64,000 nt of DNA, from NCBI RefSeq assembly GCF_006438825.1, contig NZ_RCZP01000023.1, positions 1 through 64,000 on the forward strand, read 5' to 3'. This DNA comes from Muricoccus nepalensis. GTDB taxonomy: Bacteria > Pseudomonadota > Alphaproteobacteria > Acetobacterales > Acetobacteraceae. The notes beneath the pieces were generated by a model that ran no database searches, was not told the DNA's origin, and saw nothing but the letters and a program-made list of their open reading frames with translations. Positions 11,125 through 22,445 of this stretch are shown piece by piece; the first letter of the stretch is position 1; each line of letters begins with the position of its first letter. Made by a program: the position numbers and the translations under genes.

Positions 11125-12007
11125 GCTCACCGCCGGGGCCCGGAAGAGGCCCGTCCAGAAGGAGCCGCAGCGGCCGAGCGCGCTGCGCCTCTGGCTCCGC
11201 CGCCGCCGCCCGATGCTGCGCCCGGCGGGCAAGGCCGGGGCGCTGCTGGTGCTGTTCGGCGTGGCCGCCATGGGCGTCGCCAGCCTCGACCCCGCGAGCA
11301 AGCTGACGGCGGCCTTCGACCGCGCCTCCACCGGCGCCGCGGCGCGGGTCGGCGGGCTGCGCGTGACGGAGGTGCGGATCGAGGGCGCGCGCAACGCGAC
11401 GCCGGCGATGCTGCGGGAGGCCATCGGCGTCCGCGCCGGCGACCCCATCCTCGCCTTCGCGCCCCAGGCCGCGCGCGAGCGGCTGGAGGCCATCGCCTGG
11501 ATCGAGAGCGCGGAGGTGCAGCGCCACCTCTCGGGCCTCGTGCTCGTGCGGCTGCGCGAGCGGGCGCCCTTCGCGATCTGGCAGAACAACGGCCGCTTCG
11601 CGATCATCGACCGCGAGGGCCGGACCGTCGCGACCGACCGGCTGGACGCCTTCGGCCCGCTGCCCCTCGTGGTGGGCGCCGGCGCCGAGAAGACGGCGGC
11701 GCCCCTCTACGACCTTCTGCGCGGGGTGCCGGACGTCCTCGCCCGCACCCAGGCGCTGGTGCGGATCGGCGAGCGCCGCTGGAACCTCCGCCTGCACAGC
11801 GGCACCGACGTGATGCTGCCCGAAGGCCACGAGGACGCGGCCCTGCTGCGCCTGGCCGAGCTGCAGAAGGGGAACCAGATCCTGGACCGCCCGCTGCAGG
11901 TGGTGGACCTCCGCCTGCCGGACCGGCTCGTCCTGCGGGGCAACCCGGCGCCGCCCGAGGTCGCGCCCCCCGCCGCCGCCCGCGCGCGCGCGGGGAGGAG
12001 CGGGTGA
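11114..12007 (+). CDS. ftsQ: Cell-division protein FtsQ
   Basis: FtsQ is the bitopic inner-membrane protein that links early and late divisome proteins. The 297-residue product has a basic cytoplasmic head, one membrane segment (AGALLVLFGVAAMGVASL, about 37-54), and a periplasmic POTRA domain starting LRVTEVRIEGARN (about 80). A beta domain with VRLRERAPFAIW follows. An in-frame ATG exists at 11093, but 11114 is preceded by AAGGGG at normal spacing and gives the usual basic start, so it is preferred. The stop overlaps ftsA by a GTGA. Confidence 0.9.
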   Translation: MPRKLTAGARKRPVQKEPQRPSALRLWLRRRRPMLRPAGKAGALLVLFGVAAMGVASLDPASKLTAAFDRASTGAAARVGGLRVTEVRIEGARNATPAMLREAIGVRAGDPILAFAPQAARERLEAIAWIESAEVQRHLSGLVLVRLRERAPFAIWQNNGRFAIIDREGRTVATDRLDAFGPLPLVVGAGAEKTAAPLYDLLRGVPDVLARTQALVRIGERRWNLRLHSGTDVMLPEGHEDAALLRLAELQKGNQILDRPLQVVDLRLPDRLVLRGNPAPPEVAPPAAARARAGRSG

Positions 12008-13293
12008 ACGCCCTGTCGCGCCCGCCGGACGGCACCGCGGCGCCGCGCGCCCGCAACCCGCGCGCGCGGCCCGCCGCCTTCGGCGTGCTCGACGTCGGCA
12101 CCACGAAGGTCGTCTGCATCATCGCGCGGATCGAGCCGGACGGGCTGCCGCGCGCCCTCGGCTACGGTTGGCAGCGCAGCCAGGGGGTGAAGGGCGGCAA
12201 CGTCATCGACCTCGCCCAGGCCGAGCGCGCCGTGCGCGCCGCCGTCGCCCAGGCCGAGGAGATGGCGGACATCAAGCTGTCCGGCGTCATCGCCAACCTC
12301 TCCTGCGGCCAGCCCGAGAGCCGGCAGCACCACGTGCAGTGGACGATCAACGGCCGCGCGGTGACGGAGGCGGACCTCCGCGCCGTGGTGGCCGAGGGGC
12401 GCCGGCGCATGGCCGAGGAGGGGCGCGAGGCCGTGCACGCGCTGCCGCTGGGCTTCACCCTCGACGCGACGCCGGGGGTCACCGACCCCCGCGGGATGAT
12501 CTGCGACACGCTCGGCGCACGGCTGCACATCGTGGACGCGGCCTCGGCCTCGCTCCGCAACCTCGGCACCGGCCTCATGCGCTGCGACCTCGAGGTGGAG
12601 GAGGCGGTCTCCGCCCCCTACGCCGCCGCCCTCGCCGCGCTGTCCGAGGACGAGCGCGAGCTCGGGGCCACGGTGATCGACATGGGCGGCGGCACCACCT
12701 CGCTCGCGGTCCTGCACGAGGGGATGCTGCTGCACACCGCGCAGGTTCCCGTCGGCGGCTGGCAGGTGACGAACGACCTCGCCCGCGGGCTGAATACGTC
12801 CTACGATCAGGCCGAGCGGCTGAAGACGATGCACGGCAGCATGTTCGGCACGATCGACGACGAGCGCGAGATGCTTTCCCTGTCCCGGATCGGCGAGGAC
12901 GGGGACATCCTCTCCCGCGTGCCGCGCGCGCAGATGCTGTCGATCATCCGCCCGCGGGTCGAGGAGACGCTGGAATTCGTCCGCGACCGCCTGAAGGAGG
13001 CCGATCTCGGCCCGCAGGCGGGCCAGGCGGTCGTGCTGACGGGGGGCGCGAGCGGACTCGTCGGCGCCCGCGAGACGGCGTCGCGCATCCTCGGGCGGCC
13101 CGTGCGGCTCGGCCGCCCGCAGGCGGTGCGCGGCCTGCCCGACGTCTTTCACGCACCGGGTTTCGCCACCACGCTCGGCCTCGTCGCCTGGGGCGCGGGC
13201 GAGGGACGGCCGGTGCTCGATTTCGATCACGGTCCGCAGGGGTCGCGGAGCGTTTTCGCGCGTTTCGTCAATTGGCTCCGGGACCGTGTGTGA
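12004..13293 (+). CDS. ftsA: Cell-division actin homologue FtsA
   Basis: FtsA is the actin-like ATPase that tethers FtsZ to the membrane. The 429-residue product has phosphate loop 1 in GVLDVGTTKVVC (about 23-34), the SHS2 (1C) domain, the second phosphate loop IDMGGGTTSLAV (about 226-237), and the adenosine block TGGASGL near 346. The tail FVNWLRDRV is a plausible amphipathic membrane-targeting helix. Translation begins at a GTG overlapping the ftsQ stop. Confidence 0.95.
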   Translation: MNALSRPPDGTAAPRARNPRARPAAFGVLDVGTTKVVCIIARIEPDGLPRALGYGWQRSQGVKGGNVIDLAQAERAVRAAVAQAEEMADIKLSGVIANLSCGQPESRQHHVQWTINGRAVTEADLRAVVAEGRRRMAEEGREAVHALPLGFTLDATPGVTDPRGMICDTLGARLHIVDAASASLRNLGTGLMRCDLEVEEAVSAPYAAALAALSEDERELGATVIDMGGGTTSLAVLHEGMLLHTAQVPVGGWQVTNDLARGLNTSYDQAERLKTMHGSMFGTIDDEREMLSLSRIGEDGDILSRVPRAQMLSIIRPRVEETLEFVRDRLKEADLGPQAGQAVVLTGGASGLVGARETASRILGRPVRLGRPQAVRGLPDVFHAPGFATTLGLVAWGAGEGRPVLDFDHGPQGSRSVFARFVNWLRDRV

Positions 13294-13350
13294 TCCATAA
13301 GGTCTCGGGGGCGATTCGTAATCATCGCGTCTTCGAAGGGGGCTAGAACG

Positions 13351-14934
13351 ATGACGCTGAACCTGACCATTCCACGTCAGCAGCATACTGACTTTACGCC
13401 GCGGATCACCGTGATCGGCGTGGGTGGCGCCGGGTGCAACGCGGTCAACAACATGATCGGCATGGGCCTGGACGGCGTCGAGTTCCTCGTCGCCAACACC
13501 GACGCCCAGCAGCTCGTGAACAGCCGGGCGGAGCGGCGCGTGCAGCTCGGCCCGCACCTGACGCAGGGCCTGGGCGCGGGCGCAAAGCCCGAGATTGGGC
13601 GCGCGGCGGCGGAGGAGGCCACCGAGGACCTCGCCCGCCACCTCGAGGGCGTCCACATGATCTTCATCACCGCCGGCATGGGCGGCGGCACCGGCACGGG
13701 GGCGGCGCCGGTGATCGCCCGCATGGCGCGCGAGCGCGGCGTGCTAACCGTCGGCGTGGTGACGAAGCCCTTCGACTTCGAGGGACCCAAGCGCCGCCGC
13801 GCGGCCGACCAGGGCCTCGACGAGCTCCAGCAGTACGTCGACACGCTGATCGTCATCCCGAACCAGAACCTGTTCAGGAAGGCGAACGAGCGGACCACCT
13901 TCGCCGAGGCCTTCAAGATGGCCGATGACGTCCTCTACATGGGCGTGCGCGGCGTGACCGACCTGATGGTCAACCCCGGCCTCGTGAACCTCGACTTCGC
14001 CGACATCCGCACCGTCATGGCGGAGATGGGCAAGGCGATGATGGGCACGGGCGAGGCCGAGGGCGAGGACCGCGCGGTGAAGGCCTCCGAGGCTGCGATC
14101 AGCAACCCGTTGCTGGAGGACACCTCCATGCGCGGCGCTCGCGGCGTGCTGATCAACATCACCGGCGGCTACGACATGACGCTGTTCGAGGTCGACGAGG
14201 CCGCGAACCGCATCCGCCGCGAGGTGGACGAGGACGCGAACATCATCTTCGGCTCCTCGGTCGACGAGACGCTGAACGGGCGGCTGCGCGTGTCGGTGGT
14301 CGCCACCGGCATCGACGCGGTCGACCCGCAGGCTCAGGCGCAACAGGCCGCCGAGCCGCAGCGCGTGGTGGCGATCGGCGGCGCGGCGGTGGCCGCCCCC
14401 GCCGGCTTCGTGCCGCCCGCCGGCCAGGGCTTCGTGCCCGGCGGGCACGCCCCGGCCATGCGCCAGGCGGGCCAGCCCGGCGCGCACCCCGGCGCGCACC
14501 CCGGCATCGGGCGCCCGGCCTCCGTGATGGGCGCGCCGCGTCCCCTCTCGGCCGTGCCCTTCCCCAACGCGGCCGCGGTCCCGCCGCCCGCGCCGAACGC
14601 CAGCCCGCGCCTGCCGATGGGCGCCCGCCGCCCCGCGACGGTCGAGATGGGCGGCATGGCGGCCGAGCCCGCCGCCGAGATGCCCGTGCAGGCCGCGCCG
14701 GTCCCCCAGGCCCCGGCGCCCGCCCCCGCCCCGCGCATGGCGCCGGCCCCCTCGCCCTCCGCCCCGACCGGCGGCCTGGGCGGCATCTTCCGCCGCGCGA
14801 CGGGCATCGGCGGCATGCGCCGGTCCCTGCCCGAGCAGCCCGAGGCCGGCCCCGCGCCGGTCGCGCGGCCGCAGCCGCAGGAGGACGGGATGGGCCTCGA
14901 CATCCCGACCTTCCTCCGCCGCCAGGGCAACTGA
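13351..14934 (+). CDS. ftsZ: Cell-division tubulin homologue FtsZ
   Basis: FtsZ polymerises with GTP into the division ring. The 527-residue product has the N-terminal [14 protein letters not shown] block, the tubulin signature [10 protein letters not shown] (about 111-120) and the T7 loop [12 protein letters not shown] (about 211). From about residue 330 to 510 there is a long Ala/Pro/Gly-rich disordered linker containing a tandem GAHPGAHPG. The tail DIPTFLRRQ is the conserved C-terminal peptide that binds FtsA and other partners. A GAAGGGGG ribosome-binding site lies upstream, 57 nt after ftsA. Confidence 0.97.
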   Translation: MTLNLTIPRQQHTDFTPRITVIGVGGAGCNAVNNMIGMGLDGVEFLVANTDAQQLVNSRAERRVQLGPHLTQGLGAGAKPEIGRAAAEEATEDLARHLEGVHMIFITAGMGGGTGTGAAPVIARMARERGVLTVGVVTKPFDFEGPKRRRAADQGLDELQQYVDTLIVIPNQNLFRKANERTTFAEAFKMADDVLYMGVRGVTDLMVNPGLVNLDFADIRTVMAEMGKAMMGTGEAEGEDRAVKASEAAISNPLLEDTSMRGARGVLINITGGYDMTLFEVDEAANRIRREVDEDANIIFGSSVDETLNGRLRVSVVATGIDAVDPQAQAQQAAEPQRVVAIGGAAVAAPAGFVPPAGQGFVPGGHAPAMRQAGQPGAHPGAHPGIGRPASVMGAPRPLSAVPFPNAAAVPPPAPNASPRLPMGARRPATVEMGGMAAEPAAEMPVQAAPVPQAPAPAPAPRMAPAPSPSAPTGGLGGIFRRATGIGGMRRSLPEQPEAGPAPVARPQPQEDGMGLDIPTFLRRQGN

Positions 14935-14950
14935 TCGCCCAAGCCCCACC

Positions 14951-15011
14951 GGCCCGCTTCCCGCGGGCCGCCTGGCCGAAGGGCCCCGTCAGGATGCTGG
15001 CGGGGCCCTTC
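14951..15011 (+). terminator. Double hairpin after ftsZ
   Basis: Two hairpins follow the ftsZ stop. The first is GGCCCGC (14951-14957) pairing with GCGGGCC (14963-14969). The second is an 11-bp perfect stem, GAAGGGCCCCG (14978-14988) with CGGGGCCCTTC (15001-15011), over a 12-nt loop. Only a short TTT follows (15017-15019), so termination may depend partly on Rho. It separates the dcw operon from lpxC. Confidence 0.6.
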
Positions 15012-15156
15012 GCGCGTTTGAAATACGCAGCAATATCAAGAAGTTCTCGCGAAATACGGAGAAACAACGCTTGACTGGCACTGGCCATGCTGCGGTGCGA
15101 TGTTCCGGGTCGCCGGTGCGTTTACCCGGCACGAACGGCTCACCAGGGGTTCCCCG

Positions 15157-16107
15157 ATGGACGGCTTCTTCCCGATCGGCACGGCGCGCGCCCGGACCCT
15201 CAAGTCCGCGATCGGCTGCGTGGGCGTGGGCCTTCATTCCGGCGCCCGCACGACGCTGAACCTGCGCCCGGCCGCGGCCGGGACGGGCATCGTGTTCCGC
15301 CGCACCGACCTCAGCATCGACATCCCCGCCCGCCACGACGCGGTCAGCGACACCCGCCTCTGCACCGCCATCGGCGAGGGCGAGGCGCGGATCGGCACGA
15401 TCGAGCACGTCATGGCCGCCCTGGCCGCCCTCGGCGTCACCGACCTCGTGGTCGAGGTCGACGGGCCCGAGATCCCCATCCTCGACGGCTCCTCCGCCCC
15501 CTTCATCTTCCTGATGGACTGCGCGGGCGTGGTCGAGCTCGCGGCCTCCGTCGCCGCGATCGAGGTGCTGCGCACGGTCCGTGTGACCGACGGCGAGGGG
15601 CCGGACGCCGCCTGGGCCGAGCTCTCCCCGGCCGATGGCGCCGGCCTCGAGGCCGAGCTGAGCATCGACTTCGGCGCGACGGCCATCGGCCGCCAGTCCC
15701 TTTCCCTGCGGGTGACCGAGGAGAGCTTCCGCTCCCTGCTGGCGGACGCGCGGACCTTCACCATGGCCGAGGACATTGCGCGCCTCCGCGCGGTCGGCCT
15801 CGCCCGCGGCGGCTCGCTGGCCAACGCGGTGGTGGTGGACGGGCCGCTGGTGGTGAACCCGGGCGGCCTCCGCCACGTCGACGAGTTCGTGCGCCACAAG
15901 CTGCTGGACGCGGTGGGCGACCTCGCCCTGGCCGGCGCGCCGCTCAAGGCCCGCTTCCGCGGCCACCGCTCGGGCCACGCGCTGAACAACCGCCTCCTCC
16001 GCGCCCTCTTCGCCGATGCCTCCGCCTGGCGCCGGGTCGAGGAGGAGGACGTCTCGGCCATGCCGGGCGCCAGCGTCCGCCTTCCGATGGCGGCCGCGGC
16101 GGCCTGA
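15157..16107 (+). CDS. lpxC: UDP-3-O-acyl-N-acetylglucosamine deacetylase LpxC
   Basis: LpxC is the zinc deacetylase that commits precursors to lipid A synthesis. The 316-residue product keeps the catalytic glutamate and zinc histidine in IEHVMAAL (E83, H84), the other zinc ligands in RHKLLDAVGD (H247, D251), and the catalytic histidine in SGHALNN (H274). I prefer the ATG at 15157, which follows CAGGGGTT, over an in-frame ATG at 15100 that would add 19 unsupported residues. It follows ftsZ after a terminator and a low-GC leader, so it probably has its own promoter. Confidence 0.96.
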   Translation: MDGFFPIGTARARTLKSAIGCVGVGLHSGARTTLNLRPAAAGTGIVFRRTDLSIDIPARHDAVSDTRLCTAIGEGEARIGTIEHVMAALAALGVTDLVVEVDGPEIPILDGSSAPFIFLMDCAGVVELAASVAAIEVLRTVRVTDGEGPDAAWAELSPADGAGLEAELSIDFGATAIGRQSLSLRVTEESFRSLLADARTFTMAEDIARLRAVGLARGGSLANAVVVDGPLVVNPGGLRHVDEFVRHKLLDAVGDLALAGAPLKARFRGHRSGHALNNRLLRALFADASAWRRVEEEDVSAMPGASVRLPMAAAAA

Positions 16108-16152
16108 ACCGGGCGCCGGTCCCCCCGTCCGGCTCCCGCGCCCTGCCCTGCT

Positions 16153-16182
16153 CTGTCGCGTCCCTCCCGGCGCGTGCTATAG
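16153..16182 (+). promoter_or_regulatory. Predicted bamD promoter, near-leaderless
   Basis: CTGTCG (16153-16158) and CTATAG (16177-16182) are separated by 18 nt. The bamD ATG follows the second box by only 10 nt, so transcription would begin at or within about three bases of the start codon. Confidence 0.4.
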
Positions 16183-16192
16183 AGCCGCCGCC

Positions 16193-17044
16193 ATGAAGCT
16201 CCGTCGCCTCGCGATCCTTCCCCTGCTCCTCGCCCCCCTCGCCCTCGGCGGATGCGAGAGTCTCGACTTCTGGAACGGGAAGTCGGACTCCCTCCGTGCG
16301 CGGGGCCAGACCTACGCGGACATGTCGCCCGAGGCCCTCTACGCCGCGGGGCTCGAATCCCTGCGCGCCCAGCGCTACGCCCAGTCGATCGAGATCTTCG
16401 ACACGGTCGAGCGCGACCACCCTTATTCCACCTGGGCCACCAACGCCCGCCTGATGAGCGGCTACGCGGAGTATTCCCGCAACCGCTACACCGAGGCGCT
16501 GGGCCAGCTCGACCGCTTCATCCAACTCCACCCCGCGCACCGCGACATCGCCTACGCCTATTACCTCCGCGCCCTCTGCTACTACGAGCAGATCGCGGAC
16601 GCGCAGCGCGACCAGGCCGGGACCGAGACCGCGCTGGCGGCGCTGCAGGACGTGGTGAACCGCTTCCCGAACTCCACCTACGCCCGCGACGCCCGGCTGA
16701 AGATGGACCTCGCCCGGGACCACCTCGCGGGCAAGGAGATGAACATCGGCCGCTTCTACCAGGAGCGCCGCCTCTACGCCGGCGCGATCCTGCGGTTCCG
16801 CAACGTGGTCGAGAACTACCAGACGACGAACCACACGCCCGAGGCGCTGCACCGGCTGACCGAGATCTACCTCGCGATGGGCCTGACCGACGAGGCGCGG
16901 AAGACCGCCTCGGTGCTCGGCCACAACTACCCCGGCAACCCCTGGTACCAGGACAGCTACGCGCTGCTGGTGGACGGCGCGCAGCCGGCGGACCGTCCCT
17001 CGCGCCCCGGGATCCTCCGGCGCGTGGTCGAGGCGGTTTTCTAG
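16193..17044 (+). CDS. bamD: Outer-membrane assembly lipoprotein BamD
   Basis: BamD is the essential lipoprotein of the Bam complex, which inserts beta-barrel proteins into the outer membrane. The 283-residue product starts with a lipoprotein signal ending in LALGGC (Cys21). It is followed by tetratricopeptide-like repeats such as ALYAAGLESLRAQRYAQSIE (about 44-63) and the family block DQAGTETALAALQDVVNRFP. There is no Shine-Dalgarno sequence before the ATG. A CTATAG box ends 10 nt upstream, which suggests a leaderless or nearly leaderless mRNA. Confidence 0.95.
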   Translation: MKLRRLAILPLLLAPLALGGCESLDFWNGKSDSLRARGQTYADMSPEALYAAGLESLRAQRYAQSIEIFDTVERDHPYSTWATNARLMSGYAEYSRNRYTEALGQLDRFIQLHPAHRDIAYAYYLRALCYYEQIADAQRDQAGTETALAALQDVVNRFPNSTYARDARLKMDLARDHLAGKEMNIGRFYQERRLYAGAILRFRNVVENYQTTNHTPEALHRLTEIYLAMGLTDEARKTASVLGHNYPGNPWYQDSYALLVDGAQPADRPSRPGILRRVVEAVF

Positions 17045-17050
17045 GCCGGC

Positions 17051-18730
17051 GTGCTCGCCTCCCTCTCCATCCGCGACGTGGTGCTGATCGAGCGCCTGGA
17101 CCTCACCTTCGGTCCCGGCCTCTCGGTGCTGACCGGCGAGACCGGCGCGGGCAAGTCGATCCTGCTGGACAGCCTCGGCCTCGCGCTCGGGCAGCGGGCG
17201 GAGGCGGGGATGGTCCGCTCCGGCCAGAGCCAGGCCGGGGTGGTCGCCGTCTTCACGCCCCCGGCCTCCCACCCCGCCCACGCCCTAATGGCGGAGCAGG
17301 GGATCGAGGCGGACGACCAAATCGTCCTTCGCCGCATCGTCACCGCCGACGGCCGGTCCCGTGCCTTCGTCAACGACGAGCCGGTGGGGGTCGCCCTGCT
17401 GCGCCGCCTGGGCGCGCTGCTGGTGGAGGTGCAGGGCCAGCACGACCAGGTCGGCCTCGCCGATCCCGCCACCCATTCCGGCCTGCTCGACGCCTTCGGC
17501 GCGCTCGAGCCCCGCCGCAACGCCGTCGCCGAGGCCTATCGCGCCTGGCGCGGGGCGGAGCGCGCGCTGAAGGAGGCGCGCGAGGCCATCGCGGCCGCGC
17601 AACGCGACGAGGAATGGCTGCGCCACGCCGTGCAGGAGCTCGCCGACCTTTCCCCCCAGGAGGGCGAGGAGGACGCGCTCGCCTCGGAGCGCCAGGGGCT
17701 GCAAGGGAGCGAGCGCCGGGCGGAGGCCATCGCCTCGGCGCTCTCCGAGATCCAGCCGCGCGACCGGCGGGGCGGCGGCGCCCCCGCGGCAGCGCTCCGC
17801 AACGCCGCCCGCGCGCTCGAGCGCCTGACGCCGCCGAGCGAGGAGGCCACCGCCGCCCTCACGGCGCTGGCCGCCGCCCAGGACGCGCTGGCCGAGGCCG
17901 AGAACGTGCTCGAGCGGCTGGCGAGCGACGCCCAGCCCGACCCACGCCGCCTCGAGACCGTGGAGGAGCGCCTCTTCGCGCTCCGCGCCGCCGCCCGGAA
18001 GTACACGGTGGCCGTGGTGGACCTGCCCGCGCATCTCGGGTCGCTCCGCGAGCGCCTGTCGAACCTCGACGCCGGCACCGGGCGCGTGGCGGCGCTGGAC
18101 GCCGCGGCGGGGCAGGCGCGGGCGGCCTATGTCGCGGCCGCCGGCGCCCTCACGGCCGCGCGGCGCGAGCACGCGGACAAGCTGGAGAAGGCGGTGTCGA
18201 AGGAACTCGCGCCGCTCAAGCTCGACCGCGCCCGGCTGCACATCGAGATCGTGCCGCGCGAGGAGAGCGCCTGGGGACCGGACGGGCAGGACCGGGTGAC
18301 CTTCCTCGTCACCACCAACCCCGGGCAGAAGCCGGGGCAGCTCGCCAAGATCGCCTCGGGCGGCGAGCTGTCGCGCCTCATGCTCGCGCTGAAGGTGGTG
18401 CTGGCGCGCGGCTCGCCCGTGCCGACGCTGGTGTTCGACGAGGTCGACAGCGGCATCGGCGGCGCGACGGCGGCGGCCGTGGGCGAGCGGCTGGCGCGCG
18501 TGGCCGAGCGGCTGCAGGTGCTGGTCGTCACCCATTCCCCCCAGGTGGCGGCGCGCGGGGCGCGGCACTTCCAGGTGGCCAAGGGCGTGCGGGGCGACCG
18601 GGCCGAGACGCGCGTCGTGCCGCTCGACGTGCCCGCGCGGCGCGAGGAGATCGCCCGCATGCTGGCCGGCGAGCGCGTGACCGAGGCGGCGCGGGCGGCG
18701 GCGGACGAGCTCCTGGCCGGGGCGGCCTGA
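17051..18730 (+). CDS. recN: DNA repair protein RecN
   Basis: RecN is an SMC-like ATPase that acts on DNA double-strand breaks. The 559-residue protein has the N-terminal Walker A GETGAGKS (about 29-36), the QGQHDQ block, a long Ala/Glu/Arg-rich coiled coil (about 160-390), the ABC signature ASGGELSRLMLALK (about 436) and Walker B LVFDEVDSGIGG. It begins with a GTG 6 nt after bamD and is probably co-transcribed with it. It ends 3 nt from the convergent nfi gene, with the stop codon inside a palindrome. Confidence 0.95.
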   Translation: MLASLSIRDVVLIERLDLTFGPGLSVLTGETGAGKSILLDSLGLALGQRAEAGMVRSGQSQAGVVAVFTPPASHPAHALMAEQGIEADDQIVLRRIVTADGRSRAFVNDEPVGVALLRRLGALLVEVQGQHDQVGLADPATHSGLLDAFGALEPRRNAVAEAYRAWRGAERALKEAREAIAAAQRDEEWLRHAVQELADLSPQEGEEDALASERQGLQGSERRAEAIASALSEIQPRDRRGGGAPAAALRNAARALERLTPPSEEATAALTALAAAQDALAEAENVLERLASDAQPDPRRLETVEERLFALRAAARKYTVAVVDLPAHLGSLRERLSNLDAGTGRVAALDAAAGQARAAYVAAAGALTAARREHADKLEKAVSKELAPLKLDRARLHIEIVPREESAWGPDGQDRVTFLVTTNPGQKPGQLAKIASGGELSRLMLALKVVLARGSPVPTLVFDEVDSGIGGATAAAVGERLARVAERLQVLVVTHSPQVAARGARHFQVAKGVRGDRAETRVVPLDVPARREEIARMLAGERVTEAARAAADELLAGAA

Positions 18731-18740
18731 GGCTCAGGCC
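18724..18740. terminator. Palindrome shared by recN and nfi ends
   Basis: GGCCTGA (18724-18730) pairs with TCAGGCC (18734-18740) over a 3-nt loop. The left arm contains the recN stop and the right arm contains the nfi stop on the other strand. There is no T-tract, so its activity as a bidirectional terminator is only a suggestion. Confidence 0.35.
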
Positions 18741-19432
18741 TCGGCCAGGCGCCGCGCCTCCCCCGCCAGCTTGTCCGCGAGCCGCGTCGGCTCGGGCAGG
18801 CGGTAGCCGGCGAGCCAGTCCAGGACGTGCCGCACCGCCGTCTCCGGCGAGACGCGGTGGCCGGCCGAGACGAAGAGCGGGTTCACCCCGCGCTTGCTCC
18901 GCAGCACGGTCGCGATCCGGCGGCCCTTCCAGACCAGCGGCACCTGGCTTCCCGCCTCCATCCCCAGCTCCCCCTCGGGCTTGCCGACCAGGGGCGACTT
19001 GGCGACGCCAATGGTCGGCAGGTCCAGCACCACGCCGAGATGCGTCGCCGTGCCGCAGCCGCGCGGGTGGCTCAGGCCGTGGCCGTCCACGAGGAGGAGG
19101 TCGGGGCGGGCCGGCAGCGCCGCCAGCGCGTCCAGGATGAAGGGGATCTCGCGGAAGCCGAGGAAGCCCGGAACGTAGCGGAAGGCCGGCACGCCTTCCA
19201 CCAGCCCCGTCGCGACCGGCGCCGAGGGCGCGCCGCGCTCCAGCAGCACGGCCATGGCGCGGATCCGGTCCGGCCGGCCGCGGGCAGCGCCGGCGCAGTC
19301 CACGCCGGCCACGAGGCGGGGCACCTCCGCCAGCCGGTCCGCCGCCTCGGCGCGGGCGGCGATCGCGTGCTGGGCGGCGCGGGCGGCCGCGAGGTCGGGC
19401 GGGTGGATCCAGTCGGGCGGCACGTCGGTCAT
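18734..19432 (-). CDS. nfi: Endonuclease V (deoxyinosine 3' endonuclease)
   Basis: Endonuclease V nicks DNA one base 3' of deoxyinosine and starts repair of deaminated adenine. The 232-residue product has the expected active-site blocks in order: the first Asp in LVAGVDC (about 46), PGFLGFREIP with the catalytic Glu (about 96), LLVDGHGLSHPRGCGTATHLGV with Asp and His (about 113-134) and IGVAKSPLVG with the Lys (about 141). The usual VDVSY after the first Asp is VDCAG here. It is divergent from ligA. Confidence 0.94.
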   Translation of the reverse strand: MTDVPPDWIHPPDLAAARAAQHAIAARAEAADRLAEVPRLVAGVDCAGAARGRPDRIRAMAVLLERGAPSAPVATGLVEGVPAFRYVPGFLGFREIPFILDALAALPARPDLLLVDGHGLSHPRGCGTATHLGVVLDLPTIGVAKSPLVGKPEGELGMEAGSQVPLVWKGRRIATVLRSKRGVNPLFVSAGHRVSPETAVRHVLDWLAGYRLPEPTRLADKLAGEARRLAEA

Positions 19433-19434
19433 GA

Positions 19435-21723
<2,289 letters not shown>

Positions 21724-21808
21724 GGCGGGGGCGCCATCAAGGGCGGTGATGCCGGGGATCAGGAGAAGTCGCTCGACCTCCGGCGGCGGCGGCGCCACGA
21801 ATCGCGGC

Positions 21809-22438
21809 ATGCCTGTCGACCCCGCCCTCCTCCTCGCCTGCCTGCTGGCCAGCGTCGTCGTGGCGCTCTCGCCGGGGCCGGACATGATGTTCGTCCTCGG
21901 GCAGACGCTCTCGGGCGGCGCGCGCCGGGGATGGGCGGCGGCGGCCGGGATCTGGTGCGGGGCGATGGTTCATCTTACCGCCGCGGCGCTCGGGGTGGCG
22001 GCGCTGATCGCGGCGGAGCCGGCGCTCTTCACCGTGCTGCGGCTGGCGGGGGCGGCCTATCTTCTCTGGCTCGGGGCCGGCGCGCTGCGGGCGGCCTGGG
22101 AGGGGGCGCCGGTCGGGCTTCCGTCCGCGACCGCGCCGCGGCGGGTGGTGCTGCAGGGCATGCTGACGAACCTCACCAACCCCAAGGTGGCGCTCTTCTT
22201 CCTCGCCTTCCTGCCGCAGTTCGTGGCGCCGGACCGGGCGGCGCCCTGGGTGCAGATGCTGCTCCTCGGGCCGCTGCTGCCGCTGCTCTCGGTGCCGGTC
22301 TTCGCGGCGCTGATCCTCGGCGCGGGCCGGGCCTCGGCGCGTCTGGCCCGCTCCGCCCGCGCGGCCCGCTGGCTGCACGGGGCGGCGGGGGTGATCTTCC
22401 TCGGGCTCGGGGCGCGGCTCCTCGCCCAGCGCTCGTGA
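21809..22438 (+). CDS. LysE/RhtB-family amino-acid exporter
   Basis: The 209-residue hydrophobic product has about six membrane segments. It shows the LysE signature SPGPDMMFVLGQTLSGGARRG near the N-terminus (about 21-41) and NLTNPKVALFFLAFLPQFV (about 118-136). Members export amino acids such as lysine, threonine or homoserine, but the substrate cannot be read from the sequence. The ATG at 21809 is chosen because upstream in-frame starts would add an Arg/Ser/Gly stretch without family resemblance. It converges on the next gene with a 7-nt gap. Confidence 0.88.
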   Translation: MPVDPALLLACLLASVVVALSPGPDMMFVLGQTLSGGARRGWAAAAGIWCGAMVHLTAAALGVAALIAAEPALFTVLRLAGAAYLLWLGAGALRAAWEGAPVGLPSATAPRRVVLQGMLTNLTNPKVALFFLAFLPQFVAPDRAAPWVQMLLLGPLLPLLSVPVFAALILGAGRASARLARSARAARWLHGAAGVIFLGLGARLLAQRS

Positions 22439-22445
22439 GGCGGCG

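Noticed and set aside
13343-13348. CTAGAA just before ftsZ as a -10 box
   Set aside because: It ends 2 nt before the ATG, so transcription would start inside the gene. It is more likely chance or part of the spacer after the GAAGGGGG ribosome-binding site.
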